Positions 1 to 9,400 of a stretch of DNA of 41,443 nt are shown one piece after another. The stretch is from NCBI RefSeq assembly GCF_002777425.1, contig NZ_MDVC01000050.1:1-41443 (forward strand). Direction: 5' to 3'. The notes below the pieces were generated by a model. The model was not told the origin of the DNA and searched no databases. It saw only the letters and a list, made by a program, of their open reading frames with translations. The stretch is from Snodgrassella alvi. GTDB taxonomy: Bacteria > Pseudomonadota > Gammaproteobacteria > Burkholderiales > Neisseriaceae. The translations under genes and the position numbers were made by a program. Each line of letters starts with the position of its first letter. The first letter of the stretch is position 1.

Positions 1-18
1 ATAATATATAATTTATAA

Positions 19-61
19 AATCGTTATTTTTTGTAAAAAAAATTGACACAAAATAACGATT
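19..61. repeat. 12-bp perfect inverted repeat around a TTGACA box, upstream of the lipase gene
   Basis: The arms AATCGTTATTTT (19-30) and AAAATAACGATT (50-61) are perfect reverse complements, separated by 19 bases. The spacer holds TTGACA at 43-48, a consensus -35 hexamer. A regulator bound to this dyad would cover the promoter, so an operator is the simplest reading; a hairpin belonging to an upstream gene is possible because the window starts here. The lipase start lies 200 bases downstream. The repeat is seen directly; the operator role is inference. Confidence 0.55.
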
Positions 62-71
62 GTTATGAAAT
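43..71 (+). promoter_or_regulatory. Candidate sigma-70 promoter of the lipase gene
   Basis: TTGACA at 43-48 matches the -35 consensus exactly. At 17-bp spacing the hexamer at 66-71 is TGAAAT, a weak -10, so recognition may need an activator. Transcription from here would give a leader of roughly 180 bases before the lipase start. The -35 lies inside the inverted repeat at 19-61. Confidence 0.35.
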
Positions 72-261
72 AATTACCGTACTTGGCATACATTTCCTAA
101 ATAACAGATACAAAACTACCCACTGATGGATAGCCGCATCATCGGCCACGCCAAACTGTAGGTTTTTTTGAAGATATTGATTGCCAATGTACTTATCTGC
201 TATTGAGCAGCACTACATAATAAAACTTCATCTACTGGAAAAATAGAAAGGAATTACATTA

Positions 262-1227
262 ATGGATAATTCAAATAACCATAAAAAACACCGAAACAAC
301 GATAAAGCTACCACTACCTTAAAAGGTCTGGTACCTATCGAACCTAGCAAAAAACTCGTTAAAACAAAATATCCAATCGTACTTGTCCATGGGTTATTTG
401 GTTTCGACAGAATTATGGGATACCCATATTTCTTTAATATTGCTGAATCTTTAAAAAAACAAGGTACTGAAGTTTATACTGTTGCAATTTCAGCTACTAA
501 TTCAACCGAAACCCGTGGTGAACAGTTGCTGGCTGAAGTTAAAAAAATACTGAACGAAACTCGTGCCCAAAAAGTAAATCTGATTGGTCATAGCCAAGGT
601 GCGCCTACTTGCCGTTATGTTGCTGCGCTCCATCCTGAAATAGTCGGCTCAGTAACTTCTGTAAATGGTGTGAATTTCGGTTCTGAAATTGCAGATTTAA
701 TGTTGGAAATTCTTTCTGGCAAATTGGTTGGCCCTGCTGCTGATATGATTGTTGAAACATTTATGAAATTTATTGGTCTATTTAGTACTAAGCCATGTTT
801 ACCACAAGATTTTAGAAGCGCACTACAAAGCTTGTCAACTGAAGGTACTAACGCGTTTAATAAAAAATATCCGCAAGGTCTGCCCGAACAATGGGGTGGC
901 GAGGGTAAAGAGCTAGAAACTAATGGTGTTTACTACTATTCTTGGAGTGGTATTATTAAATCAAACTCGCTTAATGAAGGTTTAAATCTGGCAGATCCAT
1001 CGCATGCTATTTTGGTTGCATTAGGTACTTTCTTCACAAAAGAGCGTAGACAAAATGATGGTCTGGTTGGCCGTTATAGCACTCACTTGGGTAAAGTTAT
1101 CTGTTCTAACTACCAGATGGATCATTTCGATGCTGTCAATCAAATTGCTGGTGCGCATCCGATTAAACCAGATCCGGTAAAACTTTATTTGGAACATGCT
1201 GCACGCTTGAAATCTAAAGGTCTATAA
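262..1227 (+). CDS. Class I triacylglycerol lipase, alpha/beta hydrolase, without signal peptide
   Basis: A 321-residue alpha/beta hydrolase of the bacterial class I (Proteus/Pseudomonas) lipase type, expected to hydrolyse acylglycerol esters. The oxyanion-hole motif HGLFGFD is at residues 43-49, the nucleophile elbow GHSQG has Ser111, and the likely triad partners are Asp266 (NDGLV) and His288 (MDHFD). The N-terminus is charged and asparagine/lysine-rich with no hydrophobic segment, so there is no Sec signal; Proteus-type class I lipases also lack one. No foldase gene lies beside it. The start has a good ribosome site (AAAGGAA about 8 bases upstream). The gene is a single transcription unit with its own terminator. 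Codons look AT-richer than in the housekeeping genes further right, which may hint at acquisition. The family is clear; substrate and location (cytoplasm or non-Sec export) are not. Confidence 0.9.
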   Translation: MDNSNNHKKHRNNDKATTTLKGLVPIEPSKKLVKTKYPIVLVHGLFGFDRIMGYPYFFNIAESLKKQGTEVYTVAISATNSTETRGEQLLAEVKKILNETRAQKVNLIGHSQGAPTCRYVAALHPEIVGSVTSVNGVNFGSEIADLMLEILSGKLVGPAADMIVETFMKFIGLFSTKPCLPQDFRSALQSLSTEGTNAFNKKYPQGLPEQWGGEGKELETNGVYYYSWSGIIKSNSLNEGLNLADPSHAILVALGTFFTKERRQNDGLVGRYSTHLGKVICSNYQMDHFDAVNQIAGAHPIKPDPVKLYLEHAARLKSKGL

Positions 1228-1242
1228 ATTATATTTATGAGC

Positions 1243-1284
1243 AAAAGCTGGATCATGTGATTTTACAGGGTTCAGCTTTTTTTA
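1243..1284 (+). terminator. Rho-independent terminator after the lipase gene
   Basis: AAAAGCTG at 1243-1250 pairs with CAGCTTTT at 1273-1280, and the 3' arm runs into a T tract. It closes the lipase transcript 16 bases after the stop codon. Confidence 0.7.
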
Positions 1285-1397
1285 TTTATATTTGGCGTTT
1301 ATTTGTTGGTGCAGTGTGGGAATTAAGCTGAATTTAAATAACTAAATATTAACAAGCACACTGTTGGAAATACTTAGTTGTTTATCTTTATTATTAA

Positions 1398-1781
1398 CAT
1401 ACTTGTGTATATTCATTAACAACGGTTAACAGTAAGGATGTAAGTAAAGGTCCAAACTGCCATATACACATACCTGGTGATACCCAATGTACAGGAAATG
1501 GAGAGGAAGTTAATTTTAAAGCTATAGGTAATACAATTAATATTGCTAATACCTTTGATATTGTGGGTGGAGGTGATAACGACCCCAAAGCCGATATCGG
1601 TAATGGTGGCAGCATGAAGTTGACTATTCCATTAGAATGGCGCTTAGATAAATCTGCCAACTGGAAAAGTATGGGTAGTGTAAAGCAGGATATTGTGCTA
1701 TGGGCCAATGGCAATATCACAATATCTAGCCGTGCGAATAGAATTCTTGTGCGAAAAATTTATGCATTCAGCCAGTTATAA
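1398..1781 (+). pseudogene. Start-less open frame, probable C-terminal remnant of an unrecognised protein
   Basis: From the in-frame stop at 1395-1397 to the stop at 1779-1781 the frame is open for about 127 codons, yet it has no ATG, GTG or TTG start before the GTG at 1563. The protein-like sequence has two cysteines flanking a Gly/Asn-rich stretch, a Gly/Asp-rich turn, then an amphipathic beta-like C-terminus ending in aromatic residues. The upstream half of the gene appears deleted. Alternatively the short ORF from GTG 1563 (72 residues) is still expressed, but no ribosome site is obvious. I do not recognise the family. It sits between the lipase terminator and the ppsA terminator, so nothing transcribes it obviously. 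Confidence 0.4.
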
Positions 1782-1784
1782 ATA

Positions 1785-1815
1785 AAGGCTGCTAGTTGTT
1801 AACTAGCGGCCTTGG
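1785..1815 (-). terminator. Terminator of ppsA (minus strand)
   Basis: On the minus strand, AAGGCCGCTAGTT pairs with AACTAGCAGCCTT across a 3-base loop and is followed by a T-rich TTTATTTAT. It lies 20 bases past the ppsA stop. It would also fold on the plus strand, but lacks a T tract there. A second AT-only hairpin (1824-1848) spans the ppsA stop codon. Confidence 0.65.
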
Positions 1816-1834
1816 GCATAATTAATTGAAAAAT

Positions 1835-4222
1835 TTATTTTTTCAATTCTTTTGCCAGATACAACCAAGTTTCAATCACGGTATCAGGATTGAGAGAAAT
1901 GGTTTCAATTCCTTCTTCAATCAACCATTTGGCAAAATCAGCATGGTCAGATGGACCCTGTCCACAAATACCAATATATTTGTTTAACTTGCGACAAGCC
2001 TGAATTGCCAGACTGAACATCACTTTAACTGCTGGGTCGCGTTCATCAAAAGTGCCAGCAATCGGGCCACCACTATCACGATCTACGCCCAGAGTTAACT
2101 GAGTCATGTCGTTGGAACCAATAGAGAAGCCATCGAAGTATTTCAGGAATTGTTCAGCTAATACAGCATTGGTTGGCAATTCACACATCATAATCAGGCG
2201 CAAGCCATTTTTACCGCGCTCCAGACCATTATCCTTCAGGGCACGAACTACATGTTCTGCTTCTTTTAAGGTACGTACAAATGGAATCATGATTTCAACA
2301 TTGGTCAGACCCATTTCATCACGAACATATTTCAGGGCTTTACATTCAAGCGCAAAACAGTCTTTGAAATCATCTGATACATAACGTGCTGCACCACGGA
2401 AGCCCAGCATCGGATTTTCTTCATGTGGTTCGTATTTGTTACCACCCAACAGATTGGCATATTCGTTTGTCTTAAAGTCAGACATACGCACAATCACTTT
2501 TTTCGGATAAACGGAAGCAGCAAGTGTAGCAACACCTTCAGCAATTTTATCAACGTAAAAATCTACCGGAGAGGTATAGCCAGCAATACGGTCGATGATA
2601 GTGGCCTGCATTTGCTCATCCTGCTGGTCAAAGTCCAGCAAGGCGCGAGGGTGGATACCAATCTGGCGATTAATAATAAATTCCATGCGTGCCAAACCAA
2701 TACCATAACCAGGCAAGCCGGAGAAGCTGAAAGCCAGCTCTGGATTACCTACATTCATCATGATTTTGGCTGGTGATTCAGGCATATTGTCTAGAGGTAT
2801 TTCATTAACATCAACCTTCAATAAACTTTCATAAACATAGCCAGTGTCACCCTCGGCACAGGATACTGTTACTTCCTGACCATCCTGCAAGGCAGAAGTT
2901 GCATTACCACACCCTACTACGGCTGGAATACCCAGTTCACGCGCAATAATAGCAGCATGGCAGGTACGGCCGCCACGATTGGTAATGATGGCAGAAGCGC
3001 GTTTCATCACTGGTTCCCAGTCTGGGTCAGTCATGTCGGTTACCAGCACATCACCTGGCAAAACCTTGTCCATTTCATCAACGCTTTTAACCAGTCTTAC
3101 TTTGCCCTGACCCACTTTCTGGCCAATGGCGCGACCTTCAACCAGAATGGCAGATTTGTCATTAATCTGGTAGCGACGCAGTACGCGGCTGTTATTTTCC
3201 TGTGATTTTACGGTTTCAGGACGAGCTTGCAGAATATACAGTTTGCCATCAATACCATCACGCCCCCATTCGATATCCATTGGACGGCCATAATGTTCTT
3301 CAATAATCAGCGCGTATTGAGCCAGCTCGGTAATTTCTTCCGCACTAATAGAGAATTTTTTCCGCTCAGCAGGCTCTACATCCACGGTCTGTACAGACTT
3401 ACCTGCCTGTGCCGCATCGGTGAAAACCATTTTGATCAGTTTTGAACCCATAGTTTTACGCAGGATAGCCGGGCGGCCTGCACGCAAGGTAGGCTTATGT
3501 ACGTAAAATTCATCAGGGTTTACTGCGCCCTGTACTACGGTTTCACCCAAGCCATAAGATGAAGTAATGAATACCACCTGATCAAATCCGGATTCGGTAT
3601 CCATGGTGAACATTACGCCGGATGCGCCTTTATCAGAGCGTACCATGCGCTGTACGCCGGCAGAAAGTGCTACTACATCATGAGCAAAATTCTTGTGAAC
3701 TCGATAGGAAATGGCACGATCATTATACAGGGAAGCAAATACATGATGCATAGCTTCCTTGACATTTTCATAGCCACTGATATTCAAAAATGTTTCCTGC
3801 TGGCCTGCAAAAGAAGCATCCGGTAAATCTTCAGCAGTAGCAGAAGAGCGCACAGCCACGCAAATCTGGTCTGTACCGGCATCTGCTACCATTTTTTCCC
3901 ATGCAGCCTGTAAATCTGATTCCAGTTCAGGCGGAAATGGGGTATCCATAATCCATTGACGGATTTGTTTACCTACTCTTGCCAATTCGGCAACATTATC
4001 GACATCAAGTGCATTGAGTTCGTTATTAATCCGTTCACTCAAACCTTCGTAAGCAAGAAATTTGCGATAGGCTTCGGCAGTGGTAGCAAAACCACCGGGG
4101 ACACGCACACCTTTTTCAGTGAGCTGTGAAATCATCTCGCCAAGAGAAGCATTTTTACCGCCGACGCTTTCAACATCAGTCATGCGCAAATTTTCAAACC
4201 AGATTACGTTATTACCGGCCAT
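1835..4222 (-). CDS. ppsA: Phosphoenolpyruvate synthase (pyruvate, water dikinase)
   Basis: Converts pyruvate, ATP and water to phosphoenolpyruvate, AMP and phosphate in the cytoplasm, the entry to gluconeogenesis from C3 acids. At 795 residues it is full length for the family. The order is an N-terminal ATP-grasp domain with the [11 protein letters not shown] motif near residue 20, the swivelling phosphohistidine domain with [15 protein letters not shown] near residue 420 (its His carries the phosphoryl group), and a C-terminal PEP-binding TIM barrel ending in the [13 protein letters not shown] region that supplies the catalytic Cys. The divergent gene encodes its regulatory kinase/phosphotransferase, so control by threonine phosphorylation next to the catalytic His is expected. 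The gene is a single unit with a terminator just beyond the stop. Confidence 0.98.
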   Translation of the reverse strand: MAGNNVIWFENLRMTDVESVGGKNASLGEMISQLTEKGVRVPGGFATTAEAYRKFLAYEGLSERINNELNALDVDNVAELARVGKQIRQWIMDTPFPPELESDLQAAWEKMVADAGTDQICVAVRSSATAEDLPDASFAGQQETFLNISGYENVKEAMHHVFASLYNDRAISYRVHKNFAHDVVALSAGVQRMVRSDKGASGVMFTMDTESGFDQVVFITSSYGLGETVVQGAVNPDEFYVHKPTLRAGRPAILRKTMGSKLIKMVFTDAAQAGKSVQTVDVEPAERKKFSISAEEITELAQYALIIEEHYGRPMDIEWGRDGIDGKLYILQARPETVKSQENNSRVLRRYQINDKSAILVEGRAIGQKVGQGKVRLVKSVDEMDKVLPGDVLVTDMTDPDWEPVMKRASAIITNRGGRTCHAAIIARELGIPAVVGCGNATSALQDGQEVTVSCAEGDTGYVYESLLKVDVNEIPLDNMPESPAKIMMNVGNPELAFSFSGLPGYGIGLARMEFIINRQIGIHPRALLDFDQQDEQMQATIIDRIAGYTSPVDFYVDKIAEGVATLAASVYPKKVIVRMSDFKTNEYANLLGGNKYEPHEENPMLGFRGAARYVSDDFKDCFALECKALKYVRDEMGLTNVEIMIPFVRTLKEAEHVVRALKDNGLERGKNGLRLIMMCELPTNAVLAEQFLKYFDGFSIGSNDMTQLTLGVDRDSGGPIAGTFDERDPAVKVMFSLAIQACRKLNKYIGICGQGPSDHADFAKWLIEEGIETISLNPDTVIETWLYLAKELKK

Positions 4223-4639
4223 GATGGTTATCCAGTGTGGAGTGTGAAAGTTGAAGACGGTCTATTCTAACTAGTCAGGTATAAAATGTCATGTATTTTT
4301 GGCTATTTATCTGCTCTTTGTGAATATAGTTTAGCTTTTGTCAAACACCTTTTACTTACAAATCATTGATAGCATAAGTATTTTAATTTCAATATCGATT
4401 TTTTAGCTGAATATATCAATTTAATTTGCTTATTAACAATTTAAATTTAAATATATGACAAAAATAGCTTAAAGTATGCGTATTTATGCCGGAATAACGC
4501 AAGTTCAATGTGATTTATTTTTCCAAACCAGTTATTGAAAAAAGCCAACACTGAAATATGAGTTAGGAGAAAACTTCATTTACAATAGATAATCTATTCA
4601 ACTGTCGCAATTTCTTTAACTTTGATTGTATAAATAATT
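4223..4639. other. Divergent ppsA/ppsR intergenic region (417 bp)
   Basis: AT-rich spacer carrying the promoters of both divergent genes. Near the ppsR side there is a TACAAT at 4581-4586 overlapping the small dyad AATAGATAATCTATT (4584-4598), a plausible -10 region, but no good -35 lies 17 bp upstream. No ORF or RNA gene is recognisable. Confidence 0.5.
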
Positions 4640-5461
4640 ATGAAACCTGTACGCCAAGTTTTTTTTGTTTCCGACCGCACCGGAATTACAGCTGAAAGTA
4701 TGGGGCTAGCTTTGCTGAATCAGTTTGACAATATTGAATTCAAACGTGCTACCTACCCTTTTGTAGACACAGAAACAAAAGCACGTGAAATTGTTGCTTT
4801 AATCAATAATGCTGCAAACCATTGTGAAACACGCCCGCTGGTTTTTTCGAGTATTGTTGATGAAAATGTTCGCGAGCTGATTAAAACCAGTGCCGGTTTG
4901 CACATGAGTTTTTATGATGCTTTTATTGGAGAACTGGAAGATGAGCTGGCCACCGAGGCCAATCATTCTATCGGCCGCACCCATGGCATGCATGACACCG
5001 AACGTTACGACAAGCGTATGGAGGCAATTAATTTTGCTCTTAATCATGATGATGGTATTACAGATCGGGAATTAAAAAAAGCCGATGTGATTCTGATGGG
5101 TGTATCCCGCAGCGGTAAAACCCCTACCTGCCTGTATCTGGCACTACAGTATGGTATTCGCGCGGCCAACTATCCCCTTATTCCTGAAGATCTGGAAAGC
5201 AGTGAACTACCCAGAATGCTACAGCCGTTCCGGCAAAAATTATATGGATTAACTATTGACGCTGACCGCCTGCATCATATTCGTTCGGAGCGGCGTCCTG
5301 ATTCACGCTATGCCAGCAGAGATAATTGCCGGCGTGAAATTTTAACTGCAGAAGATATGTTTCGCCGTTTTAATATTCCTTATACCAATACGACTCATAA
5401 ATCCATTGAAGAACTGGCCGCCAGTATTATTCTGGCTGCAAAGTTACAGCGTCGGTTTTAA
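4640..5461 (+). CDS. ppsR: PEP synthase regulatory protein (bifunctional kinase/pyrophosphorylase)
   Basis: A 273-residue DUF299-family enzyme that inactivates PEP synthase by ADP-dependent phosphorylation of a threonine beside the catalytic histidine, and reactivates it by Pi-dependent dephosphorylation. The family's SDRTG motif is at residues 11-15 and the P-loop GVSRSGKT at 154-161; length is normal. It lies head-to-head with its target ppsA across 417 bp, the conserved arrangement in many proteobacteria, which supports PEP synthase rather than pyruvate phosphate dikinase as the partner. No strong ribosome site is visible before the ATG. A strong terminator follows within 25 bases, so it is monocistronic. 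Confidence 0.96.
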   Translation: MKPVRQVFFVSDRTGITAESMGLALLNQFDNIEFKRATYPFVDTETKAREIVALINNAANHCETRPLVFSSIVDENVRELIKTSAGLHMSFYDAFIGELEDELATEANHSIGRTHGMHDTERYDKRMEAINFALNHDDGITDRELKKADVILMGVSRSGKTPTCLYLALQYGIRAANYPLIPEDLESSELPRMLQPFRQKLYGLTIDADRLHHIRSERRPDSRYASRDNCRREILTAEDMFRRFNIPYTNTTHKSIEELAASIILAAKLQRRF

Positions 5462-5485
5462 AGTTGTTTAATTCTGTGTATTTTC

Positions 5486-5513
5486 GCCCTGAAAATTTTC
5501 AGGGCTTTTTTTA
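5486..5513 (+). terminator. Rho-independent terminator after ppsR
   Basis: A perfect palindrome GCCCTGAAAATTTTCAGGGC is followed by seven T residues. Confidence 0.9.
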
Positions 5514-5730
5514 TAGTTGTCAGCCATATTAGTGTGAATATGCTGTTTAGACAGACAAGAAAAATGTTCTTTCTCGCGTGCGATTGGCATTATCTTTCAG
5601 AGCATGCAAACAGAAAAAATTTCTCTTCGATACTTTAACTTAAGAATTCTTGCCATTTTTTTCACGGCATGGGATTATGCAATACAGAATTCGGAAATTC
5701 TCTTAACTATTAAAACTTTGAGACTGATTT

Positions 5731-6501
5731 ATGGAATTGCGCCCAGTTATTGGTATTCCGTGTGATGTGAAGCAGATGGGTAAGTGGAATTTTCACGCTG
5801 TGGGCGAAAAATACATACAGGCCGTACAGGATAGTGTCGGTGATGTGATTCTGCTGCCAGCACTGGCTGACCAGACTGTATTACAGCGTTTACTAACACT
5901 AGTAGATGGTGTTTTTCTACCTGGCTCCTATTCCAATATCGATCCAAAATGGTATGGCGAAGCTACTGCCCGTGAAGGAACACTACAGGACACGGCTCGC
6001 GACCACACCACTTTGCCACTTATCCGGCAACTTATCGACAAAGGTATACCGCTTTTCGGTGTTTGCCGCGGCTTGCAGGAAATCAATGTCGCACTTGGCG
6101 GCACGCTCTATCAGCATTTACAGGAAATACCTGGTTTTCTGGATCACCGGGAACCAGATAATCAACCAATTGAAGTACAGTACGATGATGCGCACATTGT
6201 CAACCTGCATGCAGACAGTTTATTGATGCTGTGGCTGGCCGCAGACCAGCAACAGTATGCTGTTAATTCTTTACATCAACAAGGAGTTAAAACTTTAGCA
6301 CCTGGGCTTAGCATAGAAGCAACTGCACCAGATGGCCTGATTGAAGCATTCAGGATTGATGCCGCGCCGTTATTTGGCTATGCAGTGCAATGGCATCCTG
6401 AATGGCTATATGGGCAAAAACCGCTTTCTATCGCTATTTTTAAAGCTTTTCGTGAAGCATGTATGCAATATAAATTGCATAAGCAAAAGGAATCATTTTA
6501 A
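5731..6501 (+). CDS. puuD: Gamma-glutamyl-gamma-aminobutyrate hydrolase (peptidase C26)
   Basis: A 256-residue class I glutamine-amidotransferase-fold hydrolase of the PuuD/SpuA type, which cleaves gamma-glutamyl-GABA to glutamate and GABA in the glutamylated putrescine pathway. The nucleophile is Cys112 in FGVCRGLQEINV, with His222 and Glu224 in the QWHPEW motif, so the catalytic triad is intact. Length matches E. coli PuuD (about 254). It is the first gene of an apparent operon: the glutamine-synthetase-like gene starts 8 bases after its stop. The ribosome site is weak (a GAG about 10 bases upstream). The order hydrolase-ligase-aminotransferase is that of Pseudomonas spuABC, so spuA is an equally valid name. 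Confidence 0.9.
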   Translation: MELRPVIGIPCDVKQMGKWNFHAVGEKYIQAVQDSVGDVILLPALADQTVLQRLLTLVDGVFLPGSYSNIDPKWYGEATAREGTLQDTARDHTTLPLIRQLIDKGIPLFGVCRGLQEINVALGGTLYQHLQEIPGFLDHREPDNQPIEVQYDDAHIVNLHADSLLMLWLAADQQQYAVNSLHQQGVKTLAPGLSIEATAPDGLIEAFRIDAAPLFGYAVQWHPEWLYGQKPLSIAIFKAFREACMQYKLHKQKESF

Positions 6502-6509
6502 GGTGACTT

Positions 6510-7844
6510 ATGTATGATGGCATATTTAACTGGCTCAAAGAACATGGTATTACTGAAGTAGAATGTATCTTGCCAGATATTACAGGTGTAGCTCGCGGCA
6601 AAATTATTCCCAAAGACAAATTCATATCTGAACCGGATATGCGCTTACCTGAAGCAGTATTACTGCAAACGGTTACCGGCGAATATCCGCAGTCCAGTCT
6701 GCTGGATGAAACTGATGCAGATATGGAATTAAAGCCAGACCCTACAACATTACGGTTTGTTCCCTGGGCGCAGGAACCCACGGCATCACTGATATTCGAC
6801 TGTTTCTCCCCAGAGGGTTTACCGGTAGAGACCGCGCCACGCAATGTCCTCAAACGCATACTGAAACTGTATGAAAATATGGGGTTGGAGCCGATTGTTG
6901 CTCCTGAAATGGAATTTTATCTGATTTCGCCCAATCCTGATCCGGATGTACCGCTGCAACCACCGATAGGCCGTACAGGACGCAGTGAGTTTGGCCGGCG
7001 CTCCTATGCCGTGGATGCAGTTAATGAGTTTGACCCGCTATTTGAGGAAATATACGACTATTGTCATGAACAGAATCTTGAAGTAGACACCTTGATTCAT
7101 GAAATTGGTGCCGCACAGATGGAAATTAATTTTCTGCATGGCAATGCACTGGATTTGGCTGATCAGGTATTTCTGTTTAAACGTACTGTACGGGAGTCAG
7201 CATTTCACCACAAAATGTATGCCACTTTTATGGCCAAGCCTATGGAAGGTGAACCGGGAAGTGCCATGCATATTCACCAGAGTCTGAATGACGTAAAAAG
7301 CGGTAATAATGCTTTCAGCAATGCCGATGGCACACCTTCAGATCTGTTTTTCCATTTTATTGGCGGTTTGCAAAAATATCTGCCTCTTACCATGCCATTT
7401 TTTGCCCCGTATGTGAATTCATTTCGCCGCCTGACCCGTTTTACCGCGGCGCCAACCAACGTAGAATGGGGCTATGACAACCGTACGGTTGGCTTACGTG
7501 TTCCTCGTGCCAGTGCCAAAGGCCGGCGCATTGAAAACCGGCTGGCTGGGGTGGATGTCAATCCCTATCTGGCGATAGCCTGCTCACTGGGCTGTGGCTA
7601 TCTGGGAATTAAAGAACAGTTACAGCCGCGCACCCCCATGAGCACTAATGCATACTCTCTGCCCTATCAGTTTCCTACCACACTGGAAGAGGCCATAGAA
7701 CGTCTGCGCCAGTGTGAACCAATACATGATCTATTGGGGCAACGTTTTGTCGAAATGTACATTGCAGTCAAAGAACAGGAAGTATCTGAATATTTTCGGG
7801 TAATCAGCCCATGGGAACGTAAATATCTACTGTTGCATGTTTGA
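6510..7844 (+). CDS. puuA: Glutamine-synthetase-family ligase, probable gamma-glutamylputrescine synthetase
   Basis: A 444-residue glutamine synthetase fold: beta-grasp N-terminal domain (about 1-105), then the catalytic domain with the metal-binding PEMEFYLI motif near residue 131, HEIGAAQMEINF near 200, MHIHQSL near 255 and the RLAGVDVNPYLA region near 345. Length and the ITGVARGK N-terminal motif fit PuuA/SpuB-type enzymes, which join glutamate to putrescine or a related amine using ATP, rather than GlnA (about 470 residues with an adenylylated Tyr loop). AGGTGA 4 bases before the ATG and the 8-base gap after the hydrolase gene suggest coupled translation. Substrate specificity (putrescine, spermidine or ethanolamine-like amines) cannot be read from sequence. 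Confidence 0.88.
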   Translation: MYDGIFNWLKEHGITEVECILPDITGVARGKIIPKDKFISEPDMRLPEAVLLQTVTGEYPQSSLLDETDADMELKPDPTTLRFVPWAQEPTASLIFDCFSPEGLPVETAPRNVLKRILKLYENMGLEPIVAPEMEFYLISPNPDPDVPLQPPIGRTGRSEFGRRSYAVDAVNEFDPLFEEIYDYCHEQNLEVDTLIHEIGAAQMEINFLHGNALDLADQVFLFKRTVRESAFHHKMYATFMAKPMEGEPGSAMHIHQSLNDVKSGNNAFSNADGTPSDLFFHFIGGLQKYLPLTMPFFAPYVNSFRRLTRFTAAPTNVEWGYDNRTVGLRVPRASAKGRRIENRLAGVDVNPYLAIACSLGCGYLGIKEQLQPRTPMSTNAYSLPYQFPTTLEEAIERLRQCEPIHDLLGQRFVEMYIAVKEQEVSEYFRVISPWERKYLLLHV

Positions 7845-7935
7845 ACCACGTACATGGCCGGTTCTGCGGGTTTGCTGCTGTTCACAGCAAGCTTAGTAAA
7901 CAGCCTGTATCATTTTTAACAAAGGAGTATTTTAT

Positions 7936-9324
7936 ATGACTAAAAAAACCGATACCAAACACGCCGTAAAACATCACCTGCATCCGTTTTCAGACAATGC
8001 CCAGCTTAAAAAACATGGCGTACGTATGATGGTTAAGGCTAAGGGTATTTATGTCTATGACAGTGACGGCAATGAAATCATTGATGGCATGGCCGGCTTA
8101 TGGTGTGTGAACATTGGTTACGGACAAAAGAAACTGGCTAAAATTGCCGAGAAACAAATGGAGGTTTTGCCGTTTTATAATACTTTTTTCAAAACCACCC
8201 ATCCGGCTGTAATTAAATTATCCGAAAAACTGGTAGAAATTACCCCGCCTGAATTTAATCATGTGTTCTATACAAATTCTGGTTCGGAATCAGTTGATAC
8301 CATGATTCGTATGGTGCGTCATTACTGGACATCAGTAGGACAACCAACCAAAAAAATCATTATTGGTCGCTGGAATGGCTATCACGGTTCAACCCTTGGC
8401 GGAGCCAGCTTGGGCGGTATGAAAAGCATGCATGAACAGGGTGATTTACCCATAGCTAATATCGTCCATATCGAACAGCCCTGGTATTACGGTTTAGCCA
8501 ACAACAATGAAAGTGAAGAAGAGTTTGGTATCCGTGCGGCCAATTGGCTTGAAGAAAAAATCCTGTCCCTGGGTGCGGATAAAATTGCAGCATTTGTTGG
8601 CGAACCTATTCAGGGCGCAGGTGGCGTGATTATTCCACCAGCAAGCTACTGGCCACGAATTGAAGCAATCTGCAAAAAATACGATATTTTGCTGGTAGCG
8701 GATGAGGTAATTTGTGGCTACGGCCGTACCGGAAGATGGTTTGGCTTCGAAACACTCGGCTTTACTCCCGATATCTTTACTACGGCTAAAGGATTGTCTT
8801 CCGGATATTTACCCATTGGAGCTGTTATGGTAAATGACAGGGTAACTGAAGGCCTGCTGGCAGGTGGTGATTTTAATCATGGCTTTACTTATAGCGGCCA
8901 TCCGGTTTCAGCAGCAGTGGCGTGCGAAAACCTGAACATACTGGATGATGAAAATATTATTGAAAAGGTACGCACCAAAACCGGCCCATATCTGCGTAAA
9001 CGCTGGCAGGAAACATTCAGCCAGTTTAAATATGTTGCAGATATCCGAGCAGAGGGTCTAATGTGTGGTTTCACTCTGGTAAAAAACCGCGAAACGCGAG
9101 AATTTTTTGAAAATTTTGGTACCACCGGTTTAATTTGCCGTGATATCTTTTTCAAAAACAATCTGATTTTCCGCGCCTGTGGTGACCACATGGTAGCGGC
9201 TCCACCGCTGATTATTTCCAAAAAGGAAATCGATACCATGCTGGCCATTGCCGCTACCTGTATGCGTGAATTTGAAGAACTCATGGATAAAAAGCTGAGC
9301 AGTGATGCTGATAAGACAGCCTGA
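7936..9324 (+). CDS. spuC: Class III aminotransferase, putrescine/polyamine:pyruvate type
   Basis: A 462-residue PLP-dependent class III (omega) aminotransferase. The PLP lysine is Lys285 in TTAKGLSSGY, the cofactor-ring aspartate is Asp256 in VADEVICGYGRTG, and the phosphate-binding loop is NSGSES near residues 114-119. The YHGSTLGG and EPIQGAGG motifs are those of SpuC/putrescine-pyruvate aminotransferases, and the neighbours support amine catabolism. A strong ribosome site AAAGGAG precedes the ATG. The 91-bp gap from the ligase gene contains a small hairpin (TTGCTG/CAGCAA near 7873-7890) without a T tract, so transcription probably continues through. Other omega-aminotransferase substrates (beta-alanine, other diamines) remain possible. 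Confidence 0.87.
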   Translation: MTKKTDTKHAVKHHLHPFSDNAQLKKHGVRMMVKAKGIYVYDSDGNEIIDGMAGLWCVNIGYGQKKLAKIAEKQMEVLPFYNTFFKTTHPAVIKLSEKLVEITPPEFNHVFYTNSGSESVDTMIRMVRHYWTSVGQPTKKIIIGRWNGYHGSTLGGASLGGMKSMHEQGDLPIANIVHIEQPWYYGLANNNESEEEFGIRAANWLEEKILSLGADKIAAFVGEPIQGAGGVIIPPASYWPRIEAICKKYDILLVADEVICGYGRTGRWFGFETLGFTPDIFTTAKGLSSGYLPIGAVMVNDRVTEGLLAGGDFNHGFTYSGHPVSAAVACENLNILDDENIIEKVRTKTGPYLRKRWQETFSQFKYVADIRAEGLMCGFTLVKNRETREFFENFGTTGLICRDIFFKNNLIFRACGDHMVAAPPLIISKKEIDTMLAIAATCMREFEELMDKKLSSDADKTA

Positions 9325-9337
9325 CATTCACACAGGC

Positions 9338-9369
9338 AAAAGACCTGAGCTAGGACTCAGGTCTTTTTA
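9338..9369. terminator. Bidirectional terminator between spuC and the methyltransferase gene
   Basis: AAAAGACCTGAG pairs with CTCAGGTCTTTT around a 6-base loop; A and T tracts on the two sides allow termination in both directions, fitting the convergent genes. Confidence 0.85.
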
Positions 9370-9400
9370 ATTCAGTTAACGCTGAGGCTTTACAGCCATG

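Noticed and set aside
5583-5605. Sigma-54-like TTGGCATTATCTTTCAGAGC upstream of puuD
   Set aside because: The GG is present but no GC follows at the required 10-bp spacing, so it does not meet the -24/-12 rule.
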